From Caldilineaceae bacterium (lineage in GTDB: Bacteria; Chloroflexota; Anaerolineae; Caldilineales; Caldilineaceae), in NCBI GenBank assembly GCA_019637695.1, contig JAHBVG010000063.1, positions 1 through 40,237 on the forward strand: 40,237 bases of DNA, in the 5' to 3' direction. Within the stretch, counting starts at the first letter, position 1, and each line of letters opens with the position of its first letter. The notes under the pieces were generated by a model. It was not told where the DNA came from, did not search any database, and worked only from the letters and a program-made list of their open reading frames with translations. This document shows positions 17,104-25,225 of the stretch, piece after piece. Both the position numbers and the translations under genes were made by a program.

Positions 17104-18413
17104 CCACCCGAAATCGATTTGTGCGCTGGTTGACCGGCGATCCAGAAGACGATGACCTGCCCGTGCTGCCATCCTCGCTTGGCCGCCAGCAGGGGAACGA
17201 CCGCACACTGTCAACCGCGCTGCCGCCGGTCGAAAACAACACCATCCCCTATGATGTCACCATCGAGGAAGCCAAAGTGACGCCGGGCGCTGAGTACTGG
17301 CGTGCGATCCGCATTTATCATCTGGCCCCTTACGAAAACAATGGCCGCCATCACATTTTCCTCGATGCGCTCTCGCCCGAAGGGGTTCGCGTGCGCAACA
17401 GCGAAGCGCACATCACCTGGGAAGGCGGCCAGCAGACGGTGGTTTTGGATAAACCGGACAATGAGCCGGGCGCGAACTTCCCCATGTGGAAGTGGCAGAT
17501 CTGTAGCGTGCGCATGTTAGGGATGCCCAGCGACACCGTCCACGGGCTGCGCACCAATCACGCCGACGAACCCAATCCCGACGGCAGCGCCAGCGGGAAC
17601 ACACTCTTCCACCACTCGTTTTTGATCGAGTTCCAAAAAGTCAGAGCGCCCGAAACCCTGGGGACGATCCTGGGCCGCGTGGAGAACAGCCGCGAAAAGT
17701 TGACAGTGGATCTGCTGCGCGAGGGGAATCGCATTGACTCCGCGCCCGTCAACGCCGATGGATCTTTTACTTTTGCCGCCCTGCAACCAGGCAACTATGA
17801 AATACGGCTGGAAGATAAACGCCAGTCGGTTGTCGTTAGCGGCGGGCAGACTGCGGAGGTTGTGATCACCCTTTCCCCGCGCAACAGCATTATTGAAGGC
17901 GCTATCGAAAATGGCAGCGGCATGTTGCTGCGTCTCCGGTTTGAGGGTAATGTTTTGGCCGAGGGAACTCTGGGGAAGAGTGGCACCTTCCGGCTGCGCA
18001 ATCTGGGAGCGGGTAATTACATTTTGCAAGTCCTGCGTCCCCAATCCAATGAGATCGTGGTGCAGTCAGCGCCATTGACGTTGGATGGGACCAATCAGCG
18101 CCGTGTGGATCTGACAGTGCCGGTGGATGTACCCGCGCCTAAAGCCAGTTTGGATCACTACGTCCTCTTGGGGGCTGTGGATCAGCCCTCTACGCGCACC
18201 TTTTTAACGTTGTTAGCGCCGATATTGGCAGAGAAACGGTTGCTTTTTGGGTTCGATATGCACGAAGCTGCCCACGCCGCCAGGGTAACGATCATCGGCG
18301 ATGGACACACTGTACCCGAATTTGTACTCATCTACCTGACCACGCATGCGGTAAAGGTGGAGCGGCTGGCCGGCACGCCGGAGGAGATCCGCGCCCGGCT
18401 GCGCGAGTTGTGA
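17100..18413 (+). CDS. Beta-repeat protein paired with the glycosidase-like protein
   Basis: 437 aa, ATG overlapping the previous stop (ATGA), hence coupled. Region about 45-190 is a beta-rich domain with YWRAIRIYHLAPYENNGRHH and an HHSFLIEFQKVRA close; I have an impression of seeing this unit in other Chloroflexota proteins, but cannot name a family. Two short carboxypeptidase-regulatory-like repeats follow (about 193-250 and 258-320), then from about 351 the same unrecognised C-terminal domain as its neighbour (LDHYVLLGAVD ... ARVTIIGDG ... VERLAGTPEEIRARLREL). No signal peptide. Likely works together with the upstream protein; function unknown. Confidence 0.7.
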   Translation: MTTRNRFVRWLTGDPEDDDLPVLPSSLGRQQGNDRTLSTALPPVENNTIPYDVTIEEAKVTPGAEYWRAIRIYHLAPYENNGRHHIFLDALSPEGVRVRNSEAHITWEGGQQTVVLDKPDNEPGANFPMWKWQICSVRMLGMPSDTVHGLRTNHADEPNPDGSASGNTLFHHSFLIEFQKVRAPETLGTILGRVENSREKLTVDLLREGNRIDSAPVNADGSFTFAALQPGNYEIRLEDKRQSVVVSGGQTAEVVITLSPRNSIIEGAIENGSGMLLRLRFEGNVLAEGTLGKSGTFRLRNLGAGNYILQVLRPQSNEIVVQSAPLTLDGTNQRRVDLTVPVDVPAPKASLDHYVLLGAVDQPSTRTFLTLLAPILAEKRLLFGFDMHEAAHAARVTIIGDGHTVPEFVLIYLTTHAVKVERLAGTPEEIRARLREL

Positions 18414-18422
18414 TAGAACGCA

Positions 18423-18500
18423 GATCAAGCGGATCGAGCGGACGCAGGCGAATTTTTCAGAAGTGGATTCGCCTGCATCCGCTCGATCCGCGTCTTGATC
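18423..18500. repeat. Long imperfect hairpin downstream of the beta-repeat pair
   Basis: Arms of about 31 and 34 bases (18423-18453 and 18467-18500) pair with one mismatch and one 3-base bulge around a 13-base loop containing TTTTTC. Could terminate, stabilise mRNA, or be a dispersed palindromic element. It fills most of the gap before the aminotransferase gene. Confidence 0.75.
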
Positions 18501-18551
18501 CCTGCACTGCTTCCTCTGTGCCTTGAACGTCAAATCGGTCATGGAGATTTT

Positions 18552-19424
18552 ATGTCATCGATGTCAACTTCGCCGTTGCCGGGCGTTGTCAGCCGCAACG
18601 GGGATCTGATTCCACCATCCGAGGCGACGGTCTCTGTGCTGGGGAATGTCCTTTACGGCGCGTGGGGCGTCTATGAGAGCATCCAATTGTGGGATGGGGT
18701 GATCTTCCACCTGGAGGATCACCTCAAGCGTCTGCTCGATTCAGCGGCGCAGGTGGAATTGCCCCTGGCCGGGAATCTGGCCGATCATGCGCGCTGGGTG
18801 AACCAACTCATCGCCGCCGAAGCAGATCGCCCCGCGACCATCCGCCGGGCCACCATCCGCCTCTTCGCCGTTGGCCCGGATGAGGGCGTCGGTCCGCAGT
18901 CGTTTGCCTGGCTGACGCCGCTCCATGCGCCCGATGCCGAGATGGTCGCTGCGGGCGTCGGCGCAGTCACCTATCGTGGGGAACGGGCCTTGCCCAACGC
19001 AAAATCGCTCAATACCCTTGTCAACACCCTGGCGCGCCGGCGCGCGACAGCGGCTGGGGAACATGAAGGGTTGCTGCTCGATAGGGACGGCAATGTGCGC
19101 GAGGGGGCGACCAGCAACTTTTACATCGTCCGCAATGGCGTATTGACTGCGCCGCCCGCCGCCGACATTCTTGACGGCGTGACCCTCCAAATCGTGCTGC
19201 GGCTGGCCGAGGAAGCCGCCATCCCTGTGGAACGGCGCAAGATCCCTCTTGCCGATCTGTCCGCCTGGGAGGAAGCCTTCCTCACCAGCACCAGCCGTCA
19301 CGTTCTGCCCCTGGTGCGAGTGGATGGCGTCGCCGTCGGCAGCGGCAGACCAGGGCCGATCACGATGGAACTGCACCGGCGTTTTGAGGCGTACTTTGCA
19401 GAGTACGTAATGAGTAATGAGTAA
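18552..19424 (+). CDS. Class IV aminotransferase (branched-chain or D-amino-acid type)
   Basis: 290-residue fold-type IV PLP enzyme. K151 in the context LPNAKSLNTL is the expected PLP-binding lysine, and GLLLDRDGNVREGATSNFYIV is the family signature. Closest in feel to IlvE/Dat proteins (branched-chain amino acid or D-alanine transamination), but substrate cannot be fixed by eye; aminodeoxychorismate lyase is a lesser option. ATG at 18552 follows GGAG; the frame extends to 18495 through the end of the hairpin and is not used. The last residues VMSNE and the TAA stop are encoded by a heptad repeat that begins inside the gene, so the natural C-terminus may have been changed. tgt follows 65 bases on. 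Confidence 0.82.
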   Translation: MSSMSTSPLPGVVSRNGDLIPPSEATVSVLGNVLYGAWGVYESIQLWDGVIFHLEDHLKRLLDSAAQVELPLAGNLADHARWVNQLIAAEADRPATIRRATIRLFAVGPDEGVGPQSFAWLTPLHAPDAEMVAAGVGAVTYRGERALPNAKSLNTLVNTLARRRATAAGEHEGLLLDRDGNVREGATSNFYIVRNGVLTAPPAADILDGVTLQIVLRLAEEAAIPVERRKIPLADLSAWEEAFLTSTSRHVLPLVRVDGVAVGSGRPGPITMELHRRFEAYFAEYVMSNE

Positions 19425-19470
19425 TGAGCAGGGAGAACACGCCCCGACTACTCATTACTCATTACTCATT
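19408..19470. repeat. Heptad inverted repeat (TAATGAG unit)
   Basis: Three TAATGAG units (19408-19428) face the complementary CTCATTA array (19451-19470) across a 22-base loop, giving 20 paired bases without mismatch. The left arm encodes the last residues and the stop of the aminotransferase. No T-run. Confidence 0.9.
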
Positions 19471-19489
19471 CATTCTAGAGGATTGATTC

Positions 19490-20662
19490 ATGTCTACATT
19501 TTCGTTCAACCTCCATAGTACCGACGGCTTTGCCCGCCTGAGTACGTTTGTAACGCCGCATGGACCGATCCCCATGCCGGCCTTTGCGCCGGTGGGAACG
19601 CAGGCCAACGTGAAGACGTTGGAACCTCGCGATCTCAGCGAGGCCGGGGCGACGTTGGTGCTTTCGAATACATATCATCTTTATCTGCGTCCGGGCCACG
19701 AATTGGTGGAACGCATGGGCGGACTGCACAGCTTTATGGGCTGGAAGGGTCCGATGCTGACCGATTCGGGCGGCTTTCAGGTCTTCAGCCTGGCCCATCG
19801 CCGCGTCGTGGACGACGACGGGGTGACCTTCCGTAGTCATATCGACGGCAGCACTCACCGGTTTACGCCGGAGCGGGTGATGGAGATCGAGCAGGCGCTG
19901 GGCGCGGACATCTCTATGGCGCTCGACGAATGTCCCGATCCGCTGGAACGGGAGTACAATGTGGCGGCGCTGGCGCGCACCCATCGGTGGGCGGTGCGCT
20001 GCAAGGAGGCTCATCACCGCGCCGATCAAGCGCTCTTTGGCATCGTGCAGGGCGGCATCTTTCCCGATCTGCGCCAACAGAGCGCCGAGTTCCTCGGCCA
20101 GTTGGATTTCCCCGGCTATGCGGTGGGCGGGCTGGCCGTGGGCGAAACCAAAGAGGAGATGTACGCCACACTGGATGTGACCTGCCCGCACCTGCCTGTG
20201 AACAAACCGCGCTACCTCATGGGCGTCGGCGCACCGGAAGATATTGTCGAGGCGGTCTATCGCGGCATCGACTTTTTCGATTCGGTGCTGCCCACGCGGG
20301 TGGCGCGCAACGGCGCTGTCCTCACCCCGCAGGGGCGCATGAACATCCGCAACGCTGAACACGCCGAAGATCCTCGCCCGATCCAGGAGGATTGTGGCTG
20401 TTACACCTGTCGCACCTTCAGCCGGGCCTATCTGCGCCATCTCTTCAAGGCCAAGGAGATCACCGGGCTGCGGCTGGCAACGATCCACAATGTGACCTAT
20501 ATGGTCAACCTGATGGCGCAGATCCGCGAAGCGATTAGCGACCATCGTTACGAGGATTTCCGTGCGATGTTCCTCGAAGATTACGCCATCACCAACCAGG
20601 CAGTGCGCCACGAACAACGCCGCAAGCGCGAGGCACAACTGCGGAATTCACCATCTCAATGA
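19490..20662 (+). CDS. tgt: Queuine/preQ1 tRNA-ribosyltransferase
   Basis: 390 aa. Exchanges G34 of GUN-anticodon tRNAs for preQ1 in queuosine synthesis. Seen: D92 in DSGGFQVFSL (general base), IVQGGIFPDLRQQSA, YAVGGLAVGE, the nucleophile D264 in DSVLPTRVARNG, and the zinc site CGCYTCRTF ... TIHN near the C-terminus. ATG preceded by AGAGGA. uppP starts 13 bases after the stop, so cotranscription is likely. No other queuosine genes are in view. Confidence 0.96.
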   Translation: MSTFSFNLHSTDGFARLSTFVTPHGPIPMPAFAPVGTQANVKTLEPRDLSEAGATLVLSNTYHLYLRPGHELVERMGGLHSFMGWKGPMLTDSGGFQVFSLAHRRVVDDDGVTFRSHIDGSTHRFTPERVMEIEQALGADISMALDECPDPLEREYNVAALARTHRWAVRCKEAHHRADQALFGIVQGGIFPDLRQQSAEFLGQLDFPGYAVGGLAVGETKEEMYATLDVTCPHLPVNKPRYLMGVGAPEDIVEAVYRGIDFFDSVLPTRVARNGAVLTPQGRMNIRNAEHAEDPRPIQEDCGCYTCRTFSRAYLRHLFKAKEITGLRLATIHNVTYMVNLMAQIREAISDHRYEDFRAMFLEDYAITNQAVRHEQRRKREAQLRNSPSQ

Positions 20663-20675
20663 GGAAGGTAGCTTC

Positions 20676-21506
20676 GTGTTCGAATTGATTCAAGCCATTG
20701 TGTTGGGCCTTGTACAAGGGGCCACGGAATTCATCCCTGTCAGCAGCAGCGGCCATCTCGTCATCGTCCCCTGGCTGCTGGGCTGGGAAAAGCCTTCTCT
20801 GCTCTTTGATACTGTACTGCATTGGGGGACATTGCTGGCTATCGCCCTCATCTTCTGGCGCGATTTTCTCAATATCATCGTCGCTTCGCTGCGCAGTATT
20901 GGAGAGCGATCCCTGGTCGATCCCAACGCCCGATTGGGATGGTACATTGTCGCCGGTTCCATCCCCGCGGCGCTGACCGGTTTGCTCTTAAAGGATCAGA
21001 TCGAAGATCTCTTTGCCTCGCCCACTGCCGCCGGAGCATTCCTATTGGTCACGGCGGCGCTGTTGATCGGGAGCGAGCAGCTCGCCCGGCAACACCATCG
21101 ACGCAAGACCACCGACATGCTGACCTGGACCGATGCGATTGTGATCGGGCTGGCGCAGGCCATTGCACTGGCGCCGGGGATCAGCCGCAGCGGCAGCACC
21201 ATCGCCGCCGGGTTGGCGCGGGGCGTGCGCCGCGAGGATGCGGCGCGCTTCAGCTTCCTCTTGGGGACGCCGGCCTTTCTGGGCGCAGGGCTGCTGGCAT
21301 TGGGCGACGCCCTCGCCAGCGATCCTGCGGTGGTGGCGGCGCAATTGCCCATGCTGTTGGTGGGCTTTGTCTTCAGCGCTCTTTCCGGCTTTGTCGCCAT
21401 CCGCTTTTTGCTGGCCTATCTACGCAACCGCACCCTCTACGTCTTCGCTGTTTACTGTATTTTAATGGCGATAGTCGTGCTGACGTTGAGTTTCTTTGGC
21501 TTTTAA
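20676..21506 (+). CDS. uppP: Undecaprenyl-diphosphatase (UppP/BacA)
   Basis: 276-residue polytopic membrane protein that dephosphorylates undecaprenyl diphosphate to recycle the lipid carrier for peptidoglycan; it confers bacitracin tolerance. Seen: GATEFIPVSSSGHL near the N-terminus and PGISRSGSTIAAGL in the middle, the two conserved active-site repeats, among about eight hydrophobic helices. The frame opens at 20562 inside tgt, but the GTG at 20676, 7 bases after GAGGAAGG, gives the normal N-terminus MFELIQAIVLGLVQG. Eight bases separate it from the next gene. Confidence 0.95.
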   Translation: MFELIQAIVLGLVQGATEFIPVSSSGHLVIVPWLLGWEKPSLLFDTVLHWGTLLAIALIFWRDFLNIIVASLRSIGERSLVDPNARLGWYIVAGSIPAALTGLLLKDQIEDLFASPTAAGAFLLVTAALLIGSEQLARQHHRRKTTDMLTWTDAIVIGLAQAIALAPGISRSGSTIAAGLARGVRREDAARFSFLLGTPAFLGAGLLALGDALASDPAVVAAQLPMLLVGFVFSALSGFVAIRFLLAYLRNRTLYVFAVYCILMAIVVLTLSFFGF

Positions 21507-21514
21507 TAGCGCAT

Positions 21515-22381
21515 ATGATTACGTGCTACACGCGCTCCCTCGGTTGGCTGCTGGCGGTGATCGTCTCTGGGTGGTTGCTCGTCGCTTGCCAACAAAGTGG
21601 GTTAACCCCAACAGAGCCGGTCAACCTGAGCATTGCCGGTTCCACCGAGATGATGCCGCTGTTGATCGCCTTGACCGACGAATTTAGCAACCGCCATCCG
21701 CATGTCATCTTTAGCCTGCGCGGGGGAGGCAGCTCTTTGGGGGAAAGCTGGGTGGCCGAAGGTCGTATGGATTTAGCAGCCAGTACCCTTCTCTATGAGG
21801 ATAGCCAGCTCCCCAACGGGTTGACGCGTGTCCCCATTGGGCTGGATGGCATCGCCGTGATTGTCCACGCCAGCAACCCGATCACCGGGTTGACGCTGCT
21901 GCAACTGCGCGATCTCTACAATGGTCGCGCCCTGGATTGGACCGATGTGGGCGGCGAGGAAGGGGAAGTGCTGCTGGTCAGCCGCGAGGATGGCAGCGGA
22001 ACACGCGACCTCTTTGAAGAGCGTGTTATGGGCGAAGACGGGGTCGCCCTGACTGCTGTCATTATGCCCACGAGCAAAGACGTGATCGCCTACGTTGCCA
22101 CCCATCCTGAAACCATTGGCTATGTCTCGCAGGCGTATGCGCGTGCCGTAGCCTCCACGGTCTTGGACGATCCTGCCTATCTTGAGCGCATTCGTATCAT
22201 CGAAATCGAAGAGATGCTGCCCGATGGCGATACCATTGGCACGCAGACCTACCATTTGAGCCGTCCTCTCTTTTTGCTGCGACGCACCCAGGCGCGCGGC
22301 TGGCCGCAACAGTTTATCGACTTTGTCCTCAGCCCGGCGGGACAGCGTATTGTCGCCCGATATCATGTGCGTATCCGCTGA
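21515..22381 (+). CDS. PstS-like phosphate-binding lipoprotein
   Basis: 288 aa. Signal peptide with lipobox LLVAC, then a type 2 periplasmic-binding fold: IAGSTEMMPLLIALTDEF, the SLRGGGSSLGES ligand loop, MDLAAST, and SREDGSGTRDLFEE. These match the PstS family that delivers phosphate to the PstCAB transporter, but no permease or ATPase genes follow, so it could serve a distant transporter or a sensory role. The open frame to 20822 is uppP out of frame. ATG at 21515 lies 8 bases after uppP; no strong ribosome-binding site, so coupling is likely. Convergent with rdgB. Confidence 0.85.
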   Translation: MITCYTRSLGWLLAVIVSGWLLVACQQSGLTPTEPVNLSIAGSTEMMPLLIALTDEFSNRHPHVIFSLRGGGSSLGESWVAEGRMDLAASTLLYEDSQLPNGLTRVPIGLDGIAVIVHASNPITGLTLLQLRDLYNGRALDWTDVGGEEGEVLLVSREDGSGTRDLFEERVMGEDGVALTAVIMPTSKDVIAYVATHPETIGYVSQAYARAVASTVLDDPAYLERIRIIEIEEMLPDGDTIGTQTYHLSRPLFLLRRTQARGWPQQFIDFVLSPAGQRIVARYHVRIR

Positions 22382-22419
22382 GAACGCTTATTGCGATAGC
22401 ATACCCGGCCGATCCCCAA

Positions 22420-23034
22420 TCACCAATCTCCTCTCTCCTCCAACACCATCTTGGCAAGGAGTTCTTTCGCCGCCGCCGCGGCTTCGGCGCGGTGGCTGAT
22501 GTTATTTTTGACGTTAGGATGCAGTTCGGCCATGGTTTGCCCAAAACTCGGCATATAGAAGATAGGATCATAGCCAAAGCCATGCGCCCCGCGTGGCTGC
22601 TCAGTGATGATCCCTTCCACTGAGCCGCTGCGCGTGTTGACCCGTCCCCCCGGCGTGGCAATCGCCACCACACAGCGGAAGCGCGCCGTCCACGCTTGCT
22701 TGGGATAGGGATCTAGTTCAGCCAGCAACCGCTCATATCGATCGCGGTCGTTCAACCCGGCGCCGCCATAGCGCGCCGAGTAGACGCCAGGCTGCCCGCC
22801 CAGCACATCCACCTCTAGCCCACTGTCATCGGCCCACGTCCACAGACCGGTCATCGCTGCATAGGACCGCGCTTTGAGGATGGCGTTGCCTTCAAAGGTA
22901 TCCTCTGTCTCCTCTACGTCATCGTTGATCCCCAGTTCGGTGAGGAAGGTAACGGCCAGGGGCAGATCGGCCAGCAGTTCCCGATATTCGCGCACTTTGC
23001 CCGGATTATGGGTGGCAATCAGTAATTGGCGCAT
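22420..23034 (-). CDS. rdgB: XTP/dITP diphosphatase (RdgB/HAM1)
   Basis: 204-residue house-cleaning pyrophosphatase that hydrolyses ITP, dITP and XTP to monophosphates. Seen: ATHNPGKVREY at the N-terminus, WADDSGLEVDVL, PGVYSARYGG, GYDPIFYMPSFGQTMAEL and ISHRAEA. The frame extends upstream to 23232 through the prs promoter; the ATG at 23034, preceded by GGAG, starts directly at the family N-terminus. Divergent from prs, convergent with the PstS-like gene. Confidence 0.93.
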   Translation of the reverse strand: MRQLLIATHNPGKVREYRELLADLPLAVTFLTELGINDDVEETEDTFEGNAILKARSYAAMTGLWTWADDSGLEVDVLGGQPGVYSARYGGAGLNDRDRYERLLAELDPYPKQAWTARFRCVVAIATPGGRVNTRSGSVEGIITEQPRGAHGFGYDPIFYMPSFGQTMAELHPNVKNNISHRAEAAAAAKELLAKMVLEERGDW

Positions 23035-23083
23035 CTCTTCTCCACTCTGTTGATGGTTGAATTTCCCATTCCTTCCGCCAGTT

Positions 23084-23113
23084 TTGACCCTCAGTTGTAT
23101 GCTATCATATAAT
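23084..23113 (+). promoter_or_regulatory. Sigma-70-type promoter of prs
   Basis: TTGACC (23084-23089), an 18-bp spacer and a perfect TATAAT (23108-23113), 78 bases before the GTG start. It lies in the divergent rdgB-prs spacer. Confidence 0.75.
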
Positions 23114-23190
23114 GAATTTTGATGTGAACCGGGAGCGGGCTGCTCTACTTTGTCCGATTTTAGCCTTTCGACTGGCCGAAAGAGGGATCT

Positions 23191-24144
23191 GTGTCCTATC
23201 ATCCGCTGCGTATTTTCTCCGGCTCGGCGCACCCCGAGTTAGCCCATGAGATCGCCAACATTTTGGGCGTAGCGTTGGGGAAATCCATCTCCCGACGCCT
23301 ACCGGATAGCGAGATCCATATCATGATCGACGAAGTTGTGCGCGATCAGGATATCTTCTTTGTGCAACCCTGTAGCCAGCCTGTCAACGACAATTTGATG
23401 GAATTGGCCTTCTATTTGGATGCGTTCCGGCGCGCCAGCGCGCACACGGTTAGCGTTGTCATTCCCTATTATCCATACGCCCGCCAGGAACGCATGGCGC
23501 GCGGACGCGAGGCGATCAGCGCCCGCGTAGTGGCGAATCTCTTGGAAATGTCGGGCGCGGCGCGGGTTGTCTTTGTGGATATCCATGCCCGCGCCATCCA
23601 GGGCTTCTTCAACATCCCCGTGGATCCGCTGACGGCGTTGCCGCTGCTGGCCGATTACTTCCGCTGCCCAGCGTATGAGAACGCCGCCATTGTCAGCCCC
23701 GACGTGGGTAGGGCAAGCCTGGCGGGCAAATATGCCGAGTTGCTCAATTTGCCTCTGGTAGTGATGCAGAAGCGGCGTTTGGGGTTTGGTTCTACGGAAA
23801 CCACCCACGTGGTCGGCGACATTCAAGGACGCCGCCCCATTGTGATCGACGATATGATGGCCGGCGGCAGTGTACTCAAGCAGTTGGACGCCCTCTATGA
23901 TAACGGCGCCGAAGGGAAGGCCGCCTTTGCCATCACCCATCCGATCCTATTGCCCACGGCGCTGGAACGGTTGGATGAGGATGATCGGATCGAGAAGTTA
24001 GTTGTTACAAACACCATTCCTGTGCCGCCTGAAAAACGTAATCATCCCAAAATCGAAGTACTCTCGGTAGCCCCCTTATTGGCGGACATTATCAACAGCA
24101 TCCACCAGGGGCGCAGCATCTCGCAGAAGTTGATTTTGGTCTAA
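23191..24144 (+). CDS. prs: Ribose-phosphate pyrophosphokinase (PRPP synthase)
   Basis: 317 aa. Makes PRPP from ribose 5-phosphate and ATP for nucleotide, His and Trp synthesis. Seen: IFSGSAHPELAHEIA, the PDSEIHI flexible-loop region, VIPYYPYARQERM (substrate loop), VDIHARAIQGFF (in place of the usual DLHA.QIQGFF) and the PRPP-binding loop VIDDMMAGGSV. GTG start at 23191 with GAGGG just upstream; a strong promoter lies 78 bases before it. The 'pyrophosphate' segment reads SPDVGRASLAGKYAELL, a variant of the common SPDAGGV.RA. Followed after 16 bases by a bactofilin gene. Confidence 0.95.
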   Translation: MSYHPLRIFSGSAHPELAHEIANILGVALGKSISRRLPDSEIHIMIDEVVRDQDIFFVQPCSQPVNDNLMELAFYLDAFRRASAHTVSVVIPYYPYARQERMARGREAISARVVANLLEMSGAARVVFVDIHARAIQGFFNIPVDPLTALPLLADYFRCPAYENAAIVSPDVGRASLAGKYAELLNLPLVVMQKRRLGFGSTETTHVVGDIQGRRPIVIDDMMAGGSVLKQLDALYDNGAEGKAAFAITHPILLPTALERLDEDDRIEKLVVTNTIPVPPEKRNHPKIEVLSVAPLLADIINSIHQGRSISQKLILV

Positions 24145-24160
24145 TTTGCCGGAGGTTTCC

Positions 24161-24601
24161 TTGTTTCGTCGCAACAATCGCCCAACTCCTGATGCTATCG
24201 AAGTGATCATCGGCCCGCGCGCCACCTACACGGGGACATTGCGCAGTGATACGAGTATCCGCGTCGATGGCGTGGTAGAATCGGGACTGCTCCAAACGGC
24301 TGCCAATGTGATCCTGACCGAGACAGCGCAAGTTGCCTGTGAAATCCACGCGCGCACGGTGAGCATCCGCGGCCGCTTTAACGGGATCATCTACGCCGAC
24401 CGGGCTGAATTGCTGGCTGGCTGCCACGTCAGCGGCGCGCTCTATGTCAATAGTTTTTTGCTCGACGACGGCGCTCTGCTCGACGGTGAATTGCACATGC
24501 AGAGCGCGAACGAGGAGCCGACCCCGCCCCGACCCCAACCAGGGGCGCTGCCAATCATCCCGATCCTGTCCGGCCCTTATGGACGCGAGCAGTCGCGCTG
24601 A
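24161..24601 (+). CDS. Bactofilin (polymer-forming cytoskeletal protein)
   Basis: 146 aa. The core (about 12-110) is a right-handed beta-helix of short repeats (TYTGTLRSDTSIRVDGVVESG ... in family order, then CEIHARTVSIRGRFNGIIYA and CHVSGALYVNSFLLDDGALLDGEL), flanked by a charged N-terminus and a proline-rich tail, as in bactofilins, which self-assemble into filaments that scaffold wall synthesis or polarity. The TTG at 24161, 5 bases after GGAGG, is preferred over the TTG at 24146, which lies before that ribosome-binding site. No wall-hydrolase gene adjoins it. Confidence 0.85.
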   Translation: MFRRNNRPTPDAIEVIIGPRATYTGTLRSDTSIRVDGVVESGLLQTAANVILTETAQVACEIHARTVSIRGRFNGIIYADRAELLAGCHVSGALYVNSFLLDDGALLDGELHMQSANEEPTPPRPQPGALPIIPILSGPYGREQSR

Positions 24602-24682
24602 GTGATCCTCCCCCGTCCATCCCCGTGCGGCGGGGATGTGATGATTTTCCCGTCCTTTGTATCATCCAGAAAGGTAACTTCA

Positions 24683-25216
24683 TTGACGATAATCTCCACT
24701 GCAACGGCGAGCGTACTGCTCGGCCAGGAACGTCTTGACGTGCTGGGCGAGCGCGTGGAAGCAGGCCAGCCAGCCCCCGAAGTAGAACTGGCTGATGGCT
24801 GGATCACTGCGACCAGCCTGCTCGCAAGCACAGCCGGTAAAGTTCGTCTCATCAGCGTGATCCCCTGTATTCAGACCCGCGTCTGTGATATGCAGACCCG
24901 CCGCATGAATGAGGAAGCCAGCGCACTCGGCGAACAGGTGGCGGTCATCACCGTGAGCGCTGATCCCCCGCCGGTACAGGGCGTCTGGTGCGGCGCAACT
25001 GGCGTGGATCGGGTGAAGATGCTATCCGATCATCAAAAGATGGCCTTTGGCGTGGCCTACGGCGTCTATATCCCCGCCATGCGCGCCCTTCAGCGCGCTA
25101 TGTTTGTGGTCGATCAGAATAATGTGGTGCGCTACACTGAGTACGTCCCCGAAATCGGCCTGCAACCCAATTATGACGCTGCCCTAAACGTGGTTCGCGC
25201 GCTCATCTCAACTTAG
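24683..25216 (+). CDS. tpx: Thiol peroxidase (Tpx-type peroxiredoxin)
   Basis: 177 aa. Reduces hydrogen and alkyl peroxides with electrons from thioredoxin. C68 in TRVCDMQTRR is the peroxidatic Cys and C103 in VWCGATG the resolving Cys, the usual Tpx pair. An unusual third Cys (C62) replaces the Ser of the family motif VPS.DT.VC, reading IPCIQTRVC. A TTG at 24683 after AAAGGT gives the expected N-terminus MTIISTATASVLLG; longer starts at 24641 (ATG) or 24602 would add an atypical 14-27 residues. Catalytic assignment firm, start uncertain. Confidence 0.88.
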   Translation: MTIISTATASVLLGQERLDVLGERVEAGQPAPEVELADGWITATSLLASTAGKVRLISVIPCIQTRVCDMQTRRMNEEASALGEQVAVITVSADPPPVQGVWCGATGVDRVKMLSDHQKMAFGVAYGVYIPAMRALQRAMFVVDQNNVVRYTEYVPEIGLQPNYDAALNVVRALIST

Positions 25217-25225
25217 GAAATGTGA

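Noticed and set aside
19475..20638. Minus-strand open frame of 387 codons
   Set aside because: Antisense to tgt, whose catalytic residues are all present on the plus strand.
20822..21514. Possible 231-residue N-terminal extension of the PstS-like protein
   Set aside because: This stretch is the uppP gene read out of frame; the ATG at 21515 begins a normal lipoprotein signal peptide.
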